Below, piece by piece: positions 48,684 to 60,450 of a DNA stretch of 64,000 bases. Position numbers and translations under genes: made by a program. Under the pieces are notes generated by a model, which saw nothing but the letters and a program-made list of their open reading frames with translations, ran no database searches and had not been told where the DNA came from. Each line of letters starts with the position of its first letter. Position 1 is the stretch's first letter. This stretch comes from Gnetum montanum (Eukaryota; Streptophyta; Gnetopsida; Gnetales; Gnetaceae), in assembly GCA_015680685.1 (NCBI GenBank), contig MNCI01030420.1:625051-689050 (forward strand), in the 5' to 3' direction.

Positions 48684-49328
48684 AGGGTGAATTATTGTAG
48701 CTCATTAAAAAGAATTAAATAAATATTTTTATGTTTTTAATGTTTTAATATGTTATTTATATTTAATTTTTAAGGTATTAATGATAGAATAAAGAAAAAC
48801 CATAAGATATATTGACTGCAACAACACTAGCCTCTACATCAAACATATGGTTCCAGGCTACATAAGCATGATAGCACTTTTACAAAGTCTAGCCACACTT
48901 GTGAATGTGACAACTTAAAATACATAAAAAAGGAAGAAATTAAGTTACCCAAGGGAGGAAGAGCTCTTTAGATAAAATTGGATGCTAAAAGCTAAAGAGA
49001 AATGCTTAAAATCAAGTTTTCTTGTATGAGAGATCATCCTAGATACTTATAGTTTTTGTGACACATGGTAGTGATTTACTAATGCCTAGGCATCAATAGC
49101 GGTCCTTAAAAGTAGCCTAGACATCCTAGAAACACACAAAAGAAGGTAGATAAGCAAAAGAATCAAACCAAGCTAATAAGGAGGGTGCATTAGCACCCCT
49201 AAGCTAACACAAGGGATACACTAATGCAAGATAGTCAATGTATTCTCACTCTCCCTAGATGAAATCTTGGATCATATGAAATATGTTGGGAGATTCCAAA
49301 GATCTCCAAATGTGGTCAAAAACATATT
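48684..49328 (-). repeat. 5' LTR of element E, outer part
   Basis: Continues the LTR after element B (AGGGTGAATTATTG). Contains a minus-strand ACTATAAGTATC box at 49042-49053 and, upstream of it on that strand, the U3 words at 49197-49226. It is cut at 49328 by the LTR of element F, so its true end is unknown. Confidence 0.65.
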
Positions 49329-50182
49329 TGATGAGTTCTGGTATCGGACCCTTGATATCGGATATGTGATATTGGGGTTGACCAAGTGACATTGGATACC
49401 TGATGCCAGAACCTATTTCATTGGCTATAATTAAGAGGCAGGCGTACTTGGTCTATTAGTTTTTATTTCAATCCTTAGCCAAACTCTTGTAGTTTTTCCT
49501 TTCTAGAGTTAGAATTATTTTTGAGTGCCCATAGTAGGAGTCATAAAGTGAATGGATCTTTATTTGAGCATTGTGTACCTGAGCACACCTTGTGTCCAAA
49601 AATAAAGACGAACTTTGTGATAAACCTTGCAACATTCAAAATAGCTTAACTATTAAATTTAATGTTATTTACTATTTCATTTAATGTTATTTACTGTTAT
49701 TTGATGTTCTCATTAGTTAATTAAGGTTATTTCTCTATAATTATTAATTATCGCAAGTTAGCACATTCAGCACGACCACTTCGAGCATACATGGAACACT
49801 TGGTAACCTAGTAACAACTAGCATTTGGTAATCCTAGTAGTGTTATACTGATTCAAGATGTGTTCGAAGAGTGGGAATGAATGTTGGTGTTAGGACTAGT
49901 TAGAGAATAGTTAATTAGTTAAATCAAATTAGTTATTTAGTTATCCCATTTCTCTATTTTAAGCACCAAGAACATAAAACATAAAAATAATAAAACTTAT
50001 ATGACTCGAGTTTACTTAACCATACAACTATGCCTTACAAGTACGCTTGGGAAGATAACGATTACATAACCCATCCTTGTTCTGTGCATGTGCATAAGCA
50101 CTTAATCCTTGAAATTCAACCAGATCATGTGTGAATTCTTGTATTCGTATGGTTGGGCATAGGGGTACCTCGCTGCTTATCA
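49329..50182 (+). repeat. 5' LTR of element F (854 bp)
   Basis: Starts TGATGAG at 49329 and ends GCTTATCA at 50182, the same length and ends as the LTRs of B, in plus orientation. U3 has a GATATC-type cluster (49340-49400) followed by GCTATAATTAAG. R-U5 ends with GTATTCGTATGGTTG and GGGGTACCTCGC, as in A and B. The left flank lies in the LTR of element E. Confidence 0.85.
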
Positions 50183-50183
50183 T

Positions 50184-50201
50184 TGGCACCGTTGAGCAGG
50201 A
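50184..50201 (+). other. Primer-binding site of element F
   Basis: TGGCACCGTTGAGCAGGA, one base after the LTR. The first eleven bases are identical to the site of element A. Confidence 0.8.
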
Positions 50202-50318
50202 TTTTGTTGTTTGTGCATTGATTAGAACTTAGGAAATCCTTCTATCATTAGAATGAACCCTTAGGGTTAATCATCATACAACCATCGAAAAAGAGTATCG
50301 CACACTGAGTAATCAATC

Positions 50319-52720
50319 ATGTCTCCTTCTTATGAAAGCGCTTCACCGACTAGGTCTGACACCATGAACAATCAGAGGTGAGGTGCACATGATGATCTGT
50401 TAGTGCCCCAACATTTTTTCTTGGTATACACTCATCCTGATGAGTATACACTAGACTTTACCTTTATTCTCCACCAAGATGAATAGTTGTGATGGAATGA
50501 TTTAGAAGGTAACATAGTGCTACCTCCTAACTGCTCCATCCTAACCATGCTTCTTCATGCTCTGACATGAATTGATATGTAGCACTTACAATCAGAGTAC
50601 GTTGTGCATGAAGAAGATTTGAAAGATTACCAACCCATAGAGGCACAACATTAGAGGGATCTACAATATGAGAGACATTACAAATCCATGAAGGGAAATT
50701 TGTCTCAAGATGTCCCATATGTCCTAAGTGAAAACAAGGGTGGTGGACCTGTCTCAGGAGGTTTTCCAAAAAATGATGTTCCTCTCATTGACTTTGGTTA
50801 AGGAGTTGTATACTAGAATCTTCATTCAACTATCCATAATCCAAGTTATGGTACCAATTGACACAAAGGGTCTAGGAAAGAAACACAATCAAATGACCAT
50901 GATGGACATTCCGATCGTAACCGTGATCGAGGCCATGATCACCGAAGAGAAAGTGACAGGCGTCATCATGGTGTCAATCCTCTTTTCTCTTTACCTTCAT
51001 CATCTTCTTCCCCCTCTTCTTCAAAATTAGAATGTAGTTGCAAGGAGAAAAACCATGAGGACAAGGGTAGGAAAGATAGAAACCACAAACAAAATAGTAG
51101 ATAAAGGGTGTGAAAGCATTCTAGAGAGACACATCATAAAAGAAGGGAGAGTAGGGAATAGCATAGGCATCATAGACACCATAGGCAGCATGATGACGAT
51201 GAACCCCTACTCACCACCCAAAGTATGTTAGATATAACATAGGTCATTAGGATCTCGACAAGGCACTAGAAAGATAGTAGGATCAAAAGATTAGACATGA
51301 ATAACATCCCACAATTTGAAGGAGGATACAATGATAATCTTTAAAACCATTTGCAAGCATTCCACAATACATGTGCCTTATAAAATATAGAAAAAAGTGG
51401 CAAAAAATAAAGTTATTTCCATGGGGATTGATTAAGGAAGCAGAAAGTTGGTACCAGTCCTTAGAACTAGAATCCATTCGTCAATGGAATACCATGTTAG
51501 AGTTATTTAACGATAAGTATTAAACATACTCCCGAGTGTCCAACCTATGTGAGAAAATACAAGGATGGAAACAAGGAGGACATGAATTCTTGGATGTTGC
51601 CATGGGCTAATATTATTTACTATTACATTGTTACCCTGGCCATGGTTACTCGCAAAAGGAACAACTATGCCATCTCGTTGATGGGCATAGGAACGAAACA
51701 CGATGAACCCTTGGGACTTATGCCCAAGGAAGGCTATCTAAACTCAGAGCCCATCAAATACAAAGAATGTTGGAGTAAGTTTCCAAGGAGGAAGGCAAGT
51801 TCAAGAATAGAGAAAGTGCGGAGGAGTACAATAGAGATCCTTCCCTTCGAAAGAAGGAAATTAGATTTTGTGAAGATGAAGAAGAGTCACCATTTGAAGA
51901 GATGATGAATAGGAAGACTTTGCCCATTTAGAAATTTGCATCAGAAATATTGGCAAAGGTGGATCAAATGTGGAACTCTCTAGATAAAAAATTTTAAACT
52001 GTCTTAAAAATAACAAAGGAGTTTGGAGAAAAAATTAGTGATCAAGAGAGAAGAAAAAAGAAAGAAGCTGAGTATGCATGTAACATGGGTAAGGGTAAGA
52101 TTGCTGTCACTAAAGAGGTTGTGGATTCAGACATAGGCAATGATGGCAGATGTGAGATTTGCCAATATGACCATCCTAAAGGATGTTTCATAGTAGTGTC
52201 ACATCTGCAAGAGTCTAGGGTGTATGCACTAAACCCATAGTTAAATAGATGAAAAACACCCATAAGGTTACCCTATCTTCAAGGTAACCTAAGGAAGTTC
52301 CACCAACCCTTGACATATTATTTGAGTGGAGCCCCACCACAACCAAATGAATAGTATCAATAGTGGCAACATCCACAATCATGGGGAATGCCACCACCAC
52401 ATTGATAGTACACTTACCATCAACTTGACCCATACGGGTATTATGTTCGGCAACCAATCTCTCCACATGACTTTGCTAGTCATGCTACTTTTCAACCTCA
52501 CTACTAGACCCTTGAGTATTATAGAACTTCTCCTTCTTTTAGGGGTGATGCTTCACATACGTACTATCCTTGTCATTCATTTGCATCTCTTCCACCCTCA
52601 GCTCCATTACCACCTTCTCCAACTATGTAGGACAAGCTTCTTACCTAGCTGTAGCAACATAACACCACTAGGGCTGTCAATCTTCAACCTACTGTTGGTT
52701 TGAACAACTGATCAAAGAAG
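50319..52720 (+). pseudogene. Element F gag, decayed
   Basis: Starts MSPSYESASPTRS at 50319. An Arg/His-rich stretch (RNRDRGHDHRRESDRRHHG) lies near 50.92-50.97 kb, the gag core PQFEGGYNDNL near 51.31 kb matches FSGGYDLDL of B, and a zinc knuckle CEICQYDHPKGC is complete at 52151-52186. The tail is Pro/Gln-rich. Several frameshifts and stops. The basic stretch may bind RNA. Confidence 0.7.
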
Positions 52721-52859
52721 AGACCCTTCTTTAGAACCAATAGTCCAACCAAGCCCTTACAACCACAAGCGGCTAATGATCTAAATGTCTTATCATCCTT
52801 TGAATCTTTGGAGCTTCCTTCAAATAAAAAACCACACCCAATGGACACGATCATGTTAA

Positions 52860-53320
52860 CTCATGCCATCACCAATTGGATTAAAGCTGACCATCTTCCT
52901 AGGAAATTCTCTGATCCTGGAAGTCCTCTAATTTACTTACAGATCACTGGAAATGAGCCTTGTAAAGCTCTTTTGGATTTAGATTCTGGTGTTAATTTGA
53001 TCTCTTAGGAAATGTATAAAGCCTAGAATTTGCCTCCATTAAAGAAGAGTAACATTCGTTTAGAATTGGCCAACTAGTCCATCACTATCCCATTGGGACT
53101 AGTGGAGGACATTGTCACCATTATCTATGGCTGGTCTTATCCAATCGATTTCCTAGTTATCCAAGCTAAAAATTGTAAGGGGAACTTCCCAATTATAATG
53201 GGAAGAGCATGGCTAAGTACGATTGATGCATGCCTAGGAATACATGATTTTTCCCTAGAGATATCCAAAGAAAATGTGTTTGGGAAGATCAAGAAGAAGA
53301 AAGTCCCATGCATCACATAG
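52860..53320 (+). pseudogene. Element F aspartic protease, decayed
   Basis: Reads CKALLDLDSGVNLIS with the active-site DSG at 52982-52990, then LKKSNIRLELAN, a strand region IPLGLVEDIVTIIYGW, PIDFLVIQ and PIIMGRAWLSTIDACLG, which is the conserved C-terminal flap of retropepsins in Athila-like elements. Three TAG stops interrupt the early part. It would process the gag-pol precursor. Confidence 0.75.
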
Positions 53321-53889
53321 AGTGACATGGGGTGAAACTATGTGTAGAAGTCTTGATTTGTATAATGCTTAACATTTCCTACATGCAACTAGTGTGCACA
53401 AGTAAATAATATACACAATTGCTTGTATGTTGTAGCCATAAGATAGGAAGGCACCCAGTGGCTAACAACTAACCTAGAAAGCAATTCAACTTTATGTATG
53501 GAACCAACTAAGAGCTTGAATTATGCTTATATTGATAGCATGGATACATTAGAGCAAGTCCATCACCAACTCCAAAGTACTGACACTGAACATATTAACT
53601 AGGGGAAGTTTGAAATCCCTGATGAGTTTAAGAAAAAGCCCCCTAAATTAAAATTGTTGCCCACCAGTATGCAGTATGCATTTCTCAAAAATAGAAAATT
53701 GGTAATCATTAATGATAAGCTTGCTCCTCAACAAAAAGAAAGACCACCAAAGATGGTAAATAAATGGTCAATACCCTTTATGTGGTCATATCCTGAATTA
53801 GCTAGAATAAATCCTAGGATATGCCAACATTGAATTTATACTGATCCCTCTATAAAGCCTTGACGATAATCGCAAAGATGGCTGAACCC

Positions 53890-54890
53890 AAAGCTTAATC
53901 AAGTAGTTAAGGAAGAAATTTAATTACTTCTAAAGGCTAGGTTCATCTACCCCATTGCTGATAGTGAATGGGCTAGTCCATTGGTTTTTATACCTAAAAA
54001 AGAAGGTAAATGGAGGGTGTGTATAGACTTTAGGCTACTGAACATGACAACATTTAAAGATCATTTCCCATTGCCATTTTTTGACCAAGTCTTAGATACC
54101 ATCGTAGGACATTGTTACTATAGTTTTTTGGATGGCTACAATGGGTACAATAAAACTCAAATAGCACCAGAAGACCAAGCTAATACTACATTCGCAAGTC
54201 CTTGGGGAAAATTTGCATATAGATAGATGTTGTTTGGCTTGTGCAATGCTCCAACAATGTTTCAATGTTTGGTTCTTAGTATATTTCAGCAGCAAATAGG
54301 GAATAGTGTGGAGGTTTTTATGGACAATATCTCCACCTATGGGGTGAACTCTGAACAAGCATTAGACCGATTAGAGAAAGTACTTAGATGATGTATTGAA
54401 AGCAACCTAAGGCTCAATTGGAAAAAAAGTCACTTAATGGTCCAAGAGGGCATTGTATTAGGGCACAAAATTTCACAAATAGGGATGGAGGTAGATTCTA
54501 AAAAAATTAAATTCATCCAAGGAATTACTTGTCAACCTAAAACTATAAAAGATGTTTGATCATTCCTTGGAAATACAGGCTATTATAGGATGCTTCATCG
54601 AGAACTTTTCAAGATTGCAAAATTTTTGGTAGAATTAATGAAGAAGGACGTATCCTTTGAATGAACCAAGGAATGTGAGTTAGCCTTCCAAACCCTAAAG
54701 TAGAAGCTTGTAGAAACACCCATTCTACAAGCCCCTGACTAGTCCAAAACATTCCATATAATGATTGATGCATCCAATTTTTCTTTAGGAGTTGTACTTA
54801 CATAGCTAGTGTTGGCACATTTTAAGCCATTTCATGGAGCAAGAGTTTTAGTCTATTTTAATAAAATGAAAAGAGAATAAAAATAAAATA
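53890..54890 (+). pseudogene. Element F reverse transcriptase and start of RNase H, decayed and truncated
   Basis: Clear Athila-like reverse transcriptase: ARFIYPIADSEWASPL, PKKEGKWRVCIDFRLLN, DHFPLPFFDQVLD, YSFLDGYNGYN, FGLCNAPTMFQ, the catalytic box as FMDN (second Asp of xxDD changed to Asn, codon 54326-54328), VLGHKIS, then the RNase H beginning IMIDASNFSLGVVLT. After about 54890 the similarity ends and sequence composition changes. Stops at Arg, Gln and Trp positions are consistent with deamination. No integrase or 3' LTR follows, so the element is cut. Confidence 0.85.
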
Positions 54891-54899
54891 AAATATGTG

Positions 54900-56150
54900 T
54901 AAAGATTCATATGAGTTATACGGTGATGAAACACATTTTATTTTTAACCTCATACATTGGGCAAAGAGTGCAATATTTCAACATATTACGCAATGCTTAT
55001 CGGGAAAGGTTTTAATTCAACCAGTTATGGGCTCAAAAATGGTTCAGCAGCGGTGGTGGACGTGGAAATATACATGGCTTGGTTATACAAGCATATTGAC
55101 GATAAAAATTAACAAAGATGGGGTCGGTCCTACTTTTCACATAGACCAAGACAGATTCAAATTAAAATCAATAAACAAAGAAAATTTGATCCTGTAGCAA
55201 GAAGAAATAGTGTACTACACCAAATAATTTCAGAAACATAGGTGCATCTTGTGATATAATGTGGCATAGTCCAAGAATTGGAAAAACATTTTCTGGAAGC
55301 TGGAAAGACAGTACACTTACTCTCAAAGAAACGTGGTGGTTCTCACCAATATGGCAACCAAAACAAGCTATGCTTGCTGATAAAAAATGCCAAGAACTGC
55401 CAGGGATAACCTCATATTCCTCTTTGGAATTTCATCACATGCTTGCCACACAAGGTTTCATTTTTCTATTTTCACAGTAAGCCTAATTTCGCGGCTAGAG
55501 CATGTAACAATAAGCAGTTTAATAGTTTTTGAAGTAACAGGTTACAGCAAAATAAATGAAACAGGGCTAAAACGCAGGCGGTTACCATGCCTGCACCTGC
55601 ACCTATGGTTATGGGCGATTATTAGCAAAAAAATAAATACTGAGCGCTTCCAAGGACAAGGAAGGTGTCTATTTTCTTCACTAGAGACAGGTGGTAACCA
55701 CGAATGCACCCACACCATTGGCACTTAACGCGCCATACTCGAACATGGCCCACGTGTAGAAGCAGGTCATTATCACTGAGGGTTTGCAGTTCCAAGCCAT
55801 TTCACTACCGACATGGGAGATATGGCAACTGCTGCTAAACCGTGCGTAGAAGTGGTTCCAACTACCATCGTATTTTCGGGAGGTTCAGTGAGCGAGACAA
55901 GTTCAGTGGAGCAGAGCACAAGCTGCGGAGGTGGGCTGCGCACAAGAGAAGCCATCGGGCAGCTGGTTTAACTGCAAACTACGTCCTTCACGATATCTCG
56001 GTTAACTTTGGAAAATTATTTAAGGCCTTCACTTTTGAAAAGTATATTTTCTTTCATCGGCCATCCCTTAAATAAATTTTATATTCAATTATATTTGTTT
56101 GTGAAAATGAAACATTTCTAAAGCCTCAACTTAACGAAGATGAACATCAG
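54900..56150. other. CG- and CAG-rich island, possible host-gene fragment
   Basis: Flanked by decayed retroelements but compositionally different. I count about 23 CG in 55490-56000 against one in 13441-13980. CAG and CTG, rare elsewhere, are frequent. Two minus-strand splice-like signals occur: acceptor TTCTTCTTGCTACAG near 55198 and donor GAGAGTAAGTG near 55320. No protein family recognised. It may be unmethylated genic sequence or a recent insertion. Confidence 0.5.
55773..55955 (-). CDS. Candidate first exon of an unknown gene
   Basis: A 60-codon minus-strand frame opening MASLVRSPPPQLVLCS in good plant start context (CCCGATGGCTTC), inside the CG-rich island, with a TTAAATAA box about 65 bp upstream of it. 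The N-terminus resembles a plastid or mitochondrial targeting peptide in having Ala, Ser and Arg with no early acidic residue, a weak argument. Only a first exon would fit; possible GT donors lie near its end. I do not recognise the protein, and the frame could be chance. Confidence 0.25.
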   Translation of the reverse strand: MASLVRSPPPQLVLCSTELVSLTEPPENTMVVGTTSTHGLAAVAISPMSVVKWLGTANPQ

Positions 56151-56240
56151 ATATAAATATTGGATACCTCTAGATTAAAATATATTCAAAGACAAAAATT
56201 CATGGGATATTTACCCAATATCATACATGAACTAGACACT

Positions 56241-57669
56241 TGTTAGCTGTAGATTTTTTATCTATATGATGGTTACAACCACCCAATATTTTTTGTAACT
56301 TATCTAACTTCTTGGGCAAGTAATCTCCTAATTGGTTGGCCAAGTTACTTGGGAGAGAAGATAGGTAAGATATTTTTGAATATGTAACTACCTCTAAACC
56401 CTATAAAAAGGCTTCAGGGGTCAAAAGAAAGGAGGTCTCACATATCACACTTTTTAGAAGACATTGATACTACACTTTGGAAGGCTACTAGCTAGCACTT
56501 GGGCTCTCACTTGGACACACTTTGGATTTTGGGAAGAGCTTGTAAGAAGAAATTGTGAACGATTTCTTGATGGCTTCCTAAATAAAGGATTTCAACCTCT
56601 TTGTCATGGTCCTGTGAGTTATGTTTTATTTTTATTTTGTTTAAATTTTTTAGCTAGTGGTTTAGATAGTATCATCCTTGGCAAGTAATTTTGGGATTTT
56701 TAGATTGCTCTTACTGTTCTTGTTGCCCGATAGAAATTTCTATCAAAATTTTGCCATAGAAGCACTTGTGTTTAAAAGCCTTAAGAGCATTTTAGTAGTG
56801 AATTTGGTTATTGAGCAATGTATAAGAACCGCTATTGGGATTGTTGTAAGAGAGCCTCTACTTGTAGTCATGTCGTTGAACAATTCAATAGTCAAGAGGG
56901 TTCAAAGAGTCTTTGGTATTTTGATGGGACCAGAATTGCTTCTTTTTATCTTTAAAGTGAATCTCTGTATTATTTCAATCAGAAATTGTCAAGTCTTTCG
57001 AAGGTTCTATTGAATGCAATCGTTAACATCTTTTATCTATCCAAAATGGAGTCTCGTACGTGGTAGTTTCCACAGCAATTTTTGGTAGCATAGTAGGATT
57101 GTCTTGAAGAAATTTCTTGTTTGAGCCTTGGAAGTTTGAAAAATTTGTAGATATTGAATTTGGGAAAGCTTTATTGCGAAGTGTTTACTCGTGTCATTTT
57201 ACCTTGTTTAAGTATTTGAGGTCTACACAAATCTGCTTTCTTTTCTATCTATTTCCATCGAATCTTGCTCTATTTCTAGTTTTCTTGTGGAACTATCTCT
57301 TTCTCTGGGGAAAATTAGGAGTAGATTCGCGAAGTTGTGCTCAAATGTTTTTGCAAAAATTTATTTGTTACAAGTAGGTATTATAGGGACCATGTAGACT
57401 AGGAAATTGAACAAAATAGGAACTCTCAACAACTCATAGTACTTGGCAAAGTTGGCTGAATCTCTTTAAGATAAGTCATCTATAGTTCACACATAATGCA
57501 ATCATTTCATTTTTCACAACTACACGCTGCAGCAGCACACACACATACTTACATTAACTACTGAGTTTATTTGGAGGTATCTGGGCCTTGGTGTTGCCAG
57601 AGACCAGCAGGCACCTAAATCTTGTTCAAGGACACTCGTTGGTGGTCGCATCCCAAACGGTCGCCAACA
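56241..57669 (+). repeat. 5' LTR of element G (about 1.43 kb)
   Basis: Proposed from TGTTAG at 56241 and CCAACA at 57669 (short inverted ends), a TATA box 161 bp in, and a primer site 8 bp beyond. The length agrees with LTRs C and D, which share the primer site. There is no second copy in the window, so the start is approximate. Confidence 0.55.
56402..56410 (+). promoter_or_regulatory. TATA box of LTR G
   Basis: TATAAAAAG in the context AAACCCTATAAAAAGGC, typical plant core promoter. Confidence 0.65.
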
Positions 57670-57676
57670 GTTCTTT

Positions 57677-57694
57677 TGGCGCTAGAAGGAGGGC
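57677..57694 (+). other. Primer-binding site of element G
   Basis: TGGCGCTAGAAGGAGGGC, the undecayed form of the sites in C and D; about 100 bp before gag. Confidence 0.75.
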
Positions 57695-57791
57695 TAAAAA
57701 TTTAGCCTCTAGGTTCATAAGCCTTATAATTTTAGTACATCAACAATTCTTTGTTACTATAAAGGCTTAAGAAATTAGATATTTTCAGTTC

Positions 57792-58554
57792 ATGACCAGG
57801 AAGATTAATAGTTTTGAAATTTTAAAGGTTTCAAAAGATATTCTAGATTCTAAGACTGATTCTTCATCAGAAGAAGAACAAAAGAAAGTTTCTGAATTGG
57901 GGACAAGTAGTGGAGTGAAAACTAGAAAAACAAGAATATCACCCATTATATCTGGTTTGTCGATTCGTAAGAGAAGATCTAGATAGTCTAAGCGTTCAAC
58001 ATTCCAAAGGAATAGAATGGAAAATCCTTGGCAAGGAGTTACACCAGTAGGATTTTAGAATTACAATGATATTCCTAAGGTAGTTTACAAATATTTTCCT
58101 GAGTCTTTCATTCCTAGAAAAGCTTATTTAGCTGAAGAATATATTCACATGTTTGAGTTAGCTTTAGCTCATGCAAATATTCAACATGAAGATCAAGCTT
58201 GTAGGTTGTTTGTATCAAATCTAAAGGATATGGCTCAGATTTGGTATTCAAACTTACCAAGTAATAGTATTACAAGTTGGGATGACATGAAGAATCTTTT
58301 CTTAGCCCAGTTTGGTAATCAATTAGATCAACAACAACTATACTATGGGCTAATACAAGCTAAGCAAGAAGTTAAAGAGTCAATTAGAGATTTTAACATC
58401 AAGTTTCAATGAATTTGTGGTCTCTTTCAAAGAAAATATAAGCCATCAGAAGAAATGTTTAAGGAAAGTTATCTTAAGGCTATCAATCTCAACATTTCAA
58501 TTTGGTTAAGGAGAATTCCAAACTTAACTACACTAAATGACTACTTTAGTGAAG
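57792..58554 (+). pseudogene. Element G gag (Tat-like), near-continuous frame
   Basis: ATG 57792 (MTRKINSFEILK), a Ser/Glu- then Lys/Arg-rich N-terminus, and the gag core at 58149-58412: EEYIHMFELALAHANI, DMAQIWYSNLPSNSITSW, LFLAQFGNQLDQQQLYYGL, KQEVKESIRDF. It stays in one frame through three stops (two TAG, one TGA) until the assembly gap. Decay is clearly less than in elements A-F, so G is younger. The zinc-knuckle region, if any, lies in the gap. Confidence 0.8.
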
Positions 58555-59204
58555 NNNNNNNNNNNNNNNNNNNNNNNNNNNNNNNNNNNNNNNNNNNNNN
58601 NNNNNNNNNNNNNNNNNNNNNNNNNNNNNNNNNNNNNNNNNNNNNNNNNNNNNNNNNNNNNNNNNNNNNNNNNNNNNNNNNNNNNNNNNNNNNNNNNNNN
58701 NNNNNNNNNNNNNNNNNNNNNNNNNNNNNNNNNNNNNNNNNNNNNNNNNNNNNNNNNNNNNNNNNNNNNNNNNNNNNNNNNNNNNNNNNNNNNNNNNNNN
58801 NNNNNNNNNNNNNNNNNNNNNNNNNNNNNNNNNNNNNNNNNNNNNNNNNNNNNNNNNNNNNNNNNNNNNNNNNNNNNNNNNNNNNNNNNNNNNNNNNNNN
58901 NNNNNNNNNNNNNNNNNNNNNNNNNNNNNNNNNNNNNNNNNNNNNNNNNNNNNNNNNNNNNNNNNNNNNNNNNNNNNNNNNNNNNNNNNNNNNNNNNNNN
59001 NNNNNNNNNNNNNNNNNNNNNNNNNNNNNNNNNNNNNNNNNNNNNNNNNNNNNNNNNNNNNNNNNNNNNNNNNNNNNNNNNNNNNNNNNNNNNNNNNNNN
59101 NNNNNNNNNNNNNNNNNNNNNNNNNNNNNNNNNNNNNNNNNNNNNNNNNNNNNNNNNNNNNNNNNNNNNNNNNNNNNNNNNNNNNNNNNNNNNNNNNNNN
59201 NNNN
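58555..59204. other. Assembly gap (650 N)
   Basis: N run between gag and protease of element G. The frame on both sides agrees with the given length, but that length may be an estimate. Confidence 0.95.
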
Positions 59205-59567
59205 AGTAGAGTGAAGATTGTGGGTCAATTACCAAATGTCCTATTGGAAATTGCTTCTGAACCCCACATCAGAAGTAGAGTAACTATTCAAGTGGCAAAT
59301 ATACCAAATTCACATATTTTCTTATTAAGTAGAAGTTGGAGTAAGAATTTCTCGGGTTATATATCAACAGATTATTCTCACATGTGGTTACCTTGGAAAG
59401 GAGAACCAAATCAAATATACATCTATAGTCAACCCATGATGATTGATAATATTACTTTAAATGGAAAAAGTAAGATGGTTGAAAAAGGAGGTGTTGAAAA
59501 CAAAATTTGTACACTCCAAGAAAATTATGATTCTGAAAAAGAACAATCAAAGAATGAGGATAAATGA
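59205..59567 (+). pseudogene. Element G protease, C-terminal part
   Basis: Reads VTIQVANIPNSHIFLLSRSW, SKNFSGYISTDYSHMWLPW and GEPNQI, the conserved end of Tat-type retropepsins (the family usually has a Gly-Arg in the LLSR position). The active-site DTG would be in the gap. Ends at TGA 59565-59567 where Trp is expected (Trp before ELYFDG), then continues in frame into RNase H. Confidence 0.7.
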
Positions 59568-59960
59568 GAGTTATACTTTGATGGTTCATGTAATTCAAAA
59601 GGTGCAGGAGTTGGTATAGTTATATTAAAGAATGATTCACCTGAAATTCTCAAAGTAATTCATTTATCTTTCCCTTGTACTAACAACAAGGCTGAGTATG
59701 AAGCTTTATGTATTGGTATGAGAATAGCTTTAGACAAAAAGATCAAAGAAATCATTATAAAAGGAGACTTAAGATTAGTCTGTGAATAGGTAAAAGCTAA
59801 CTGTGTCGTAAAGAGCTCATTCTTAAGACCTTATAAGCAAATTGCTTGTAAAATGTTAGATCAATTTCAACATTGCCAAATAGAGCATATAAATAGAGCA
59901 GAGAATCTTATAGCAGACGATTTGGCAAAGGCAGCTTCAACATTGGATATGCAAATATTA
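59568..59960 (+). pseudogene. Element G RNase H domain placed before the reverse transcriptase
   Basis: A type I RNase H: ELYFDGSCNSKGAGVGIVI (first Asp), TNNKAEYEALCIGMRIAL (Glu), IIKGDLRLVCE (Asp), INRAENLIADDLAKAAS (last Asp), all four acidic positions kept; one TAG at 59787-59789. It resembles the additional (archaeal-like) RNase H of Tat elements, which degrades RNA in RNA/DNA hybrids. Here it lies between protease and reverse transcriptase, and a second, ordinary RNase H follows the reverse transcriptase. Confidence 0.8.
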
Positions 59961-60450
59961 GAAAGTTACAAAAATGTCATGATTGAAGAAGAAAATCAGC
60001 CATCAGTACCAAATAATATAAGACATTTACAAGTATTTGAAGATGATGATCAAGTACTAAAATTTATGAAAAATAAGCAAGAATTAGAGGGTCAAATAAT
60101 ACCTGAAACATCATTAAACGCCAAAGCTAATTTCATCCCAAAAAGGATGATTGATTTGGAACATGAGTTCAAGAAAAATTTACTTATTGGGAAGGATATA
60201 CAAAGCCTAGATAGTCAAGCTTTCGAGGTAGTGAATGTTGGATTAGAAAAAATGCTAAAGATGTTGAATGTTACAAAGGAAAGAGATTCAAATTTTAAGC
60301 AAAACTTGTTATCATGTCTAAGAAATAATTTAGACAATTTTGCTTGGTCTTACGATGATCTTAAATCTTTTAGGCAAGATGTGATGACACATAAAATCCC
60401 TTTAACAGAAGATTGCAAAATAGTTAAGAAAAAATAAAAGAAATTTAATC
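59961..60450 (+). pseudogene. Element G linker between RNase H and reverse transcriptase
   Basis: Continues the frame: PSVPNNIRHLQVFEDDDQVL, then IPKRMIDLEHEF and LDNFAWSYDDLKSFRQDVMT, HKIPLTEDCK. The FAWSYDDL stretch commonly precedes plant gypsy reverse transcriptases. One TAA at 60435-60437 in an A-rich run. Confidence 0.75.

Noticed and set aside
58533-59235. Frames of more than 220 codons in several readings
   Set aside because: Made of the 650 N gap, not of sequence.
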